NCBI GenBank assembly: GCA_934177555.1
Contig: CAKPPL010000023.1
Span: 1 to 15,536 of the forward strand
Direction of reading: 5' to 3'
DNA length: 15,536 bases
Source: an uncultured Clostridia bacterium
GTDB lineage: Bacteria > Bacillota > Clostridia > TANB77 > CAG-508
In this document: one piece after another, positions 13,291-15,536 of the stretch
Layout: every line of letters begins with the position of its first letter
Position numbering within the stretch: the stretch's first letter is position 1
The notes under the pieces: generated by a model
Seen by the model: the letters and a program-made list of their open reading frames with translations, nothing else
Databases searched by the model: none
Told to the model about the DNA's origin: nothing
Made by a program: the position numbers and the translations under genes

Positions 13291-14446
13291 AGTGGTACAT
13301 AATCAATTATTTTAGGAGTTTTGAAAACTCATACTCCCTAAACAATTTTTTGTGAAAAACAAAGTCAGTATTTTCTAGAAATTCTATTGATTCTTTGAAC
13401 ATTTTGCACTCAAATTCACTTGAAAAAGTTCTCTTACCAATGAATTCTTGAATCAGTACCGATTTTGAACCCTGAGCTGGAAACAATACTGTACGCTTTC
13501 TAAAATGCTTTCCAATCCACTGGTCATTAGAAGCATTAGCAACTGAAATTAAGTCCAAAAAGTTTTTCAATTTAATTTTTTTAATTTCACTGAATGTACA
13601 GAATGTCCCGTTAAACCAGTTACCAGTATAAAATATCTGTTCTTTGATTTTTCGGACGGAGCCTAAAGTGATTCTGTGATACTTCTTTTCGGATATTTGG
13701 CAGTCTTTTGCAATAAATTCTTTACACTCTTTAGGAATTATTTCCAAGAAATATTTTACCATTTCAGGAATTATATCTCCATCAGGCAAATTCTTAAAAA
13801 AGCAATCCCATTCTTCGAGCAGTAAATCCGGAACTGCAAATACCCTGTCTTCTACTTCTTGTTCTTCTTGTGAAAGAAGAAGATTTCCATTCTTTTTATA
13901 GTCATATGCCATTAAAAGCATAGAATGGATGTAACGATAATAACAATGAGCCAATTTTGCTTTTTCTACATTGCTATATCTTTTGTCTGGATCATAGACT
14001 TTTGCAGCAATTCTGTCCATGGAGATTTTGCTATCTTCGTGCCAGTTGTACAGACTGTCAAAACAATCTAGTTTATCGGCAGCAAGAGCAGCATCAAAAA
14101 TCATTTGTTGAAGGGCAACATCTTTTTCTGTTACCACTTTCAAGTAATGCTTTGGACCTCCTTTTAGACCAAAGAATTTCTCTAACTTTTCTCTCTCTTT
14201 AAAAGAAAGGATTGTATTCATTTCTTTGATTAGACTACAAATGTGAAATTTGGATACAGAATCTAACTTCCGTCTGTCTGCGCATATAAGCTCAATATAG
14301 AAGTTGCAGTATTCTGCAGAAAACTTATAGTTTTGAGCGTCATATGCAGAAGCAAGGATTCTTGGATCATTAAATTGTGTTTCTGCTAAACTTTTCATTT
14401 TCATTTTGTTTTCCTCCTGTTTTGTATGCTGTTTAGCTGTACCACT
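13291..14446. repeat. Nine-bp inverted repeat flanking the 365-residue gene
   Basis: AGTGGTACA at 13291-13299 and its exact complement TGTACCACT at 14438-14446 lie 7 bases beyond the stop and 33 bases beyond the start of the gene. The match does not extend and no target-site duplication is visible outside it. It may mark ends of a transferred cassette or be chance. Confidence 0.35.
13307..14404 (-). CDS. Protein of unknown function, 365 residues, base composition unlike neighbours
   Basis: I do not recognise this protein. It is soluble-looking and probably mostly helical, without signal peptide, membrane segment or obvious catalytic motif. Residues 69-83 (KEREKLEKFFGLKGG) recall the EREKxxLxxRFGLxGG pattern near sigma-factor region 4, but the match is short and no clear helix-turn-helix follows. 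The middle is rich in Tyr, Asp and Lys (about 115-180), and the C-terminal third is basic (FRKRTVLFPAQG, then a charged helix). The ribosome binding site AGGAGG lies eight bases before the ATG. Its codons use more G and C than the neighbouring genes, a visible shift that suggests transfer from a less AT-rich genome. It is a single-gene unit with its own promoter and terminator, between spo0A and an amylase gene. Confidence 0.8.
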   Translation of the reverse strand: MKMKSLAETQFNDPRILASAYDAQNYKFSAEYCNFYIELICADRRKLDSVSKFHICSLIKEMNTILSFKEREKLEKFFGLKGGPKHYLKVVTEKDVALQQMIFDAALAADKLDCFDSLYNWHEDSKISMDRIAAKVYDPDKRYSNVEKAKLAHCYYRYIHSMLLMAYDYKKNGNLLLSQEEQEVEDRVFAVPDLLLEEWDCFFKNLPDGDIIPEMVKYFLEIIPKECKEFIAKDCQISEKKYHRITLGSVRKIKEQIFYTGNWFNGTFCTFSEIKKIKLKNFLDLISVANASNDQWIGKHFRKRTVLFPAQGSKSVLIQEFIGKRTFSSEFECKMFKESIEFLENTDFVFHKKLFREYEFSKLLK

Positions 14447-14468
14447 ATATAAAAGTACATATAATATT

Positions 14469-14497
14469 ATTATACACTAATCTACATAAAAAATCAA
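14469..14497 (-). promoter_or_regulatory. Promoter of the 365-residue gene
   Basis: On the minus strand TTGATT (14497-14492), a 17-base spacer and a perfect TATAAT (14474-14469). It is divergent from, and 35 bases away from, the amylase promoter. The leader of about 60 bases contains one copy of the flanking repeat. Confidence 0.78.
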
Positions 14498-14532
14498 CAA
14501 TAATCAAAATGAAGTGAATATTCATAAAATTA

Positions 14533-14561
14533 TTGATTTATAATTAAAGATGGAATATAAT
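14533..14561 (+). promoter_or_regulatory. Promoter of the alpha-amylase gene
   Basis: TTGATT (14533-14538), a 17-base spacer and a perfect TATAAT (14556-14561), 23 bases before the ATG. No clear catabolite-response (cre) site was seen around it. Confidence 0.75.
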
Positions 14562-14584
14562 ACTGGTTATAAGAGGTAATACAA

Positions 14585-15536
14585 ATGAAAGAAAATGAAA
14601 CACTAATGCAATATTTTGAATGGTATATAAAACCAGAAGAAAATTTATGGAATAAAGTAAAAGAAAATGCAAAAAAGCTATCAGAAGTAGGAATAACAGA
14701 TATATGGTTACCACCAGCATATAAAGGAGCAGGTGGTAGATTAGATGTTGGGTATGCAGTATATGACTTATATGATTTAGGAGAATTTAATCAAAAAGGG
14801 ACAGTTGCTACTAAATATGGGACAAAAGATGAATATTTACAAGCAATAGAAGAATTACATAAAAATAATATAAAAGTTTATGCTGACATTGTTTTAAATC
14901 ATAAAATAGGAGCAGATGAATCAGAAACAGTATATGCTAGTGAAGAAGAAAGTCAAAATAGAAATATAGATACAACATTACCTAAAAAAATAACGGCTTG
15001 GACAAAATACAATTTTCCAGGAAGAAATAATAGATATTCATCATTTAAATGGACTTATAATCATTTTAATGGAACTGATTGGGACGAAAGTGGGAGAAAA
15101 AATGGAATATTTAGATTTAGTGGAAAACATTGGGATCAAAATGTAGACAAAGAAAATGGAAATTATGATTATCTTATGGGAGCTGATATAGATTTCAATA
15201 ACAGCGAAGTTTTAGAAGAATTAGAAAAATGGGGAAAATGGTATTTAGACTTTACTAATGTAGATTCATTTAGATTAGATGCAGTAAAACATATAAAATC
15301 AGGTTTTATGGCTGATTGGATAATGAAAATGAAAAATCATAAAAAAAATATAAATTGTGTTGGAGAATATTGGAGTAGAAATATAGACACATTAGAAAAT
15401 TATATAGAAAAAACAAATTCTACAATACCATTATTCGATGTTCCATTACACTACAATTTATATGAAGCATCAAACTCAAATGGTAATTATGATATGGCAA
15501 GAATTTTTGATAATACATTAATAAAAGAATATCCTA
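14585..15536 (+). CDS. Cytoplasmic alpha-amylase, glycoside hydrolase family 13 (3' end outside window)
   Basis: GH13 alpha-amylases hydrolyse internal alpha-1,4 bonds of starch or glycogen-type glucans. The 317 visible residues start MKENETLMQYFEWY, typical of the intracellular AmyA/AmyS-type group, and have no signal peptide, so a role in glycogen or imported maltodextrin breakdown is likely. Conserved regions: KVYADIVLNHKIGAD (97-111, region I), DSFRLDAVKHI (227-237, region II) with nucleophile D232, and CVGEYW (258-263, region III) with acid/base E261. Region IV with the third carboxylate lies beyond the window. GAGGT (14572-14576) eight bases before the ATG is a modest ribosome binding site. 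It has its own promoter and is divergent from the 365-residue gene. Confidence 0.95.
   Translation, partial: MKENETLMQYFEWYIKPEENLWNKVKENAKKLSEVGITDIWLPPAYKGAGGRLDVGYAVYDLYDLGEFNQKGTVATKYGTKDEYLQAIEELHKNNIKVYADIVLNHKIGADESETVYASEEESQNRNIDTTLPKKITAWTKYNFPGRNNRYSSFKWTYNHFNGTDWDESGRKNGIFRFSGKHWDQNVDKENGNYDYLMGADIDFNNSEVLEELEKWGKWYLDFTNVDSFRLDAVKHIKSGFMADWIMKMKNHKKNINCVGEYWSRNIDTLENYIEKTNSTIPLFDVPLHYNLYEASNSNGNYDMARIFDNTLIKEYP

Noticed and set aside
13957..14202. Plus-strand ORF inside the 365-residue gene
   Set aside because: It is a shadow frame with no start signals. The minus-strand frame has promoter, ribosome binding site and terminator.
13291..14446. The 365-residue gene as a classical insertion sequence
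   Set aside because: No transposase motif is visible, the inverted repeats are only nine bases, and there is no target-site duplication.
1..15536. CRISPR array or long tandem repeats
   Set aside because: No regularly spaced direct repeats were seen. The low-complexity A-rich stretches reflect base composition.

Overview
The window comes from a very AT-rich Gram-positive bacterium, most likely an endospore-forming member of the Clostridia. The reasons are a clear spo0A gene, strong AGGAGG-type ribosome binding sites, TTG/ATG starts, AT-biased codons and clostridial-type large serine recombinases. Species or genus cannot be fixed from the sequence.

Layout. Bases 1-1237 hold the 3' part of ligA and a small unknown gene. 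Bases 1290-7707 hold a class B penicillin-binding protein (PBP) gene split in two by a 4.65 kb mobile element at about 2981-7634. The element carries a promoter, an antitoxin-like gene with a zeta toxin, a terminator, a 49-residue ORF and two tandem large serine recombinase genes, the first with a one-base frameshift. Joining the flanks at a shared CA dinucleotide (2979-2980 and 7633-7634) restores the conserved PBP C-terminus in frame, which gives the element's boundaries. After this come an SSB-like OB-fold gene, a 41-residue ORF overlapping an N-acetylmuramoyl-L-alanine amidase gene, and, on the minus strand, a tRNA-His/tRNA-Gln operon and a 49-residue gene.

Bases 10321-12219 hold a HI0933-type flavoprotein gene and a YigZ/IMPACT gene. 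spo0A follows with its own promoter, an inverted repeat in its leader and a terminator. Bases 13307-14404 (minus strand) carry a 365-residue protein I do not recognise, with less AT-biased codons than its neighbours, its own promoter and terminator, and a 9-bp inverted repeat on both sides. The window ends inside a cytoplasmic alpha-amylase-type GH13 gene, transcribed divergently.

Main interpretation. The PBP gene is interrupted by a compact serine-recombinase element that can be precisely reversed on paper, with a zeta toxin as its most obvious cargo. This resembles skin-like elements that interrupt sporulation genes in Bacillus and Clostridium, although developmental excision is an inference here. 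The PBP start codon also lies inside a perfect 16-bp hairpin. The target gene builds peptidoglycan, and zeta toxins act on a peptidoglycan precursor, so cargo and insertion site touch the same pathway.
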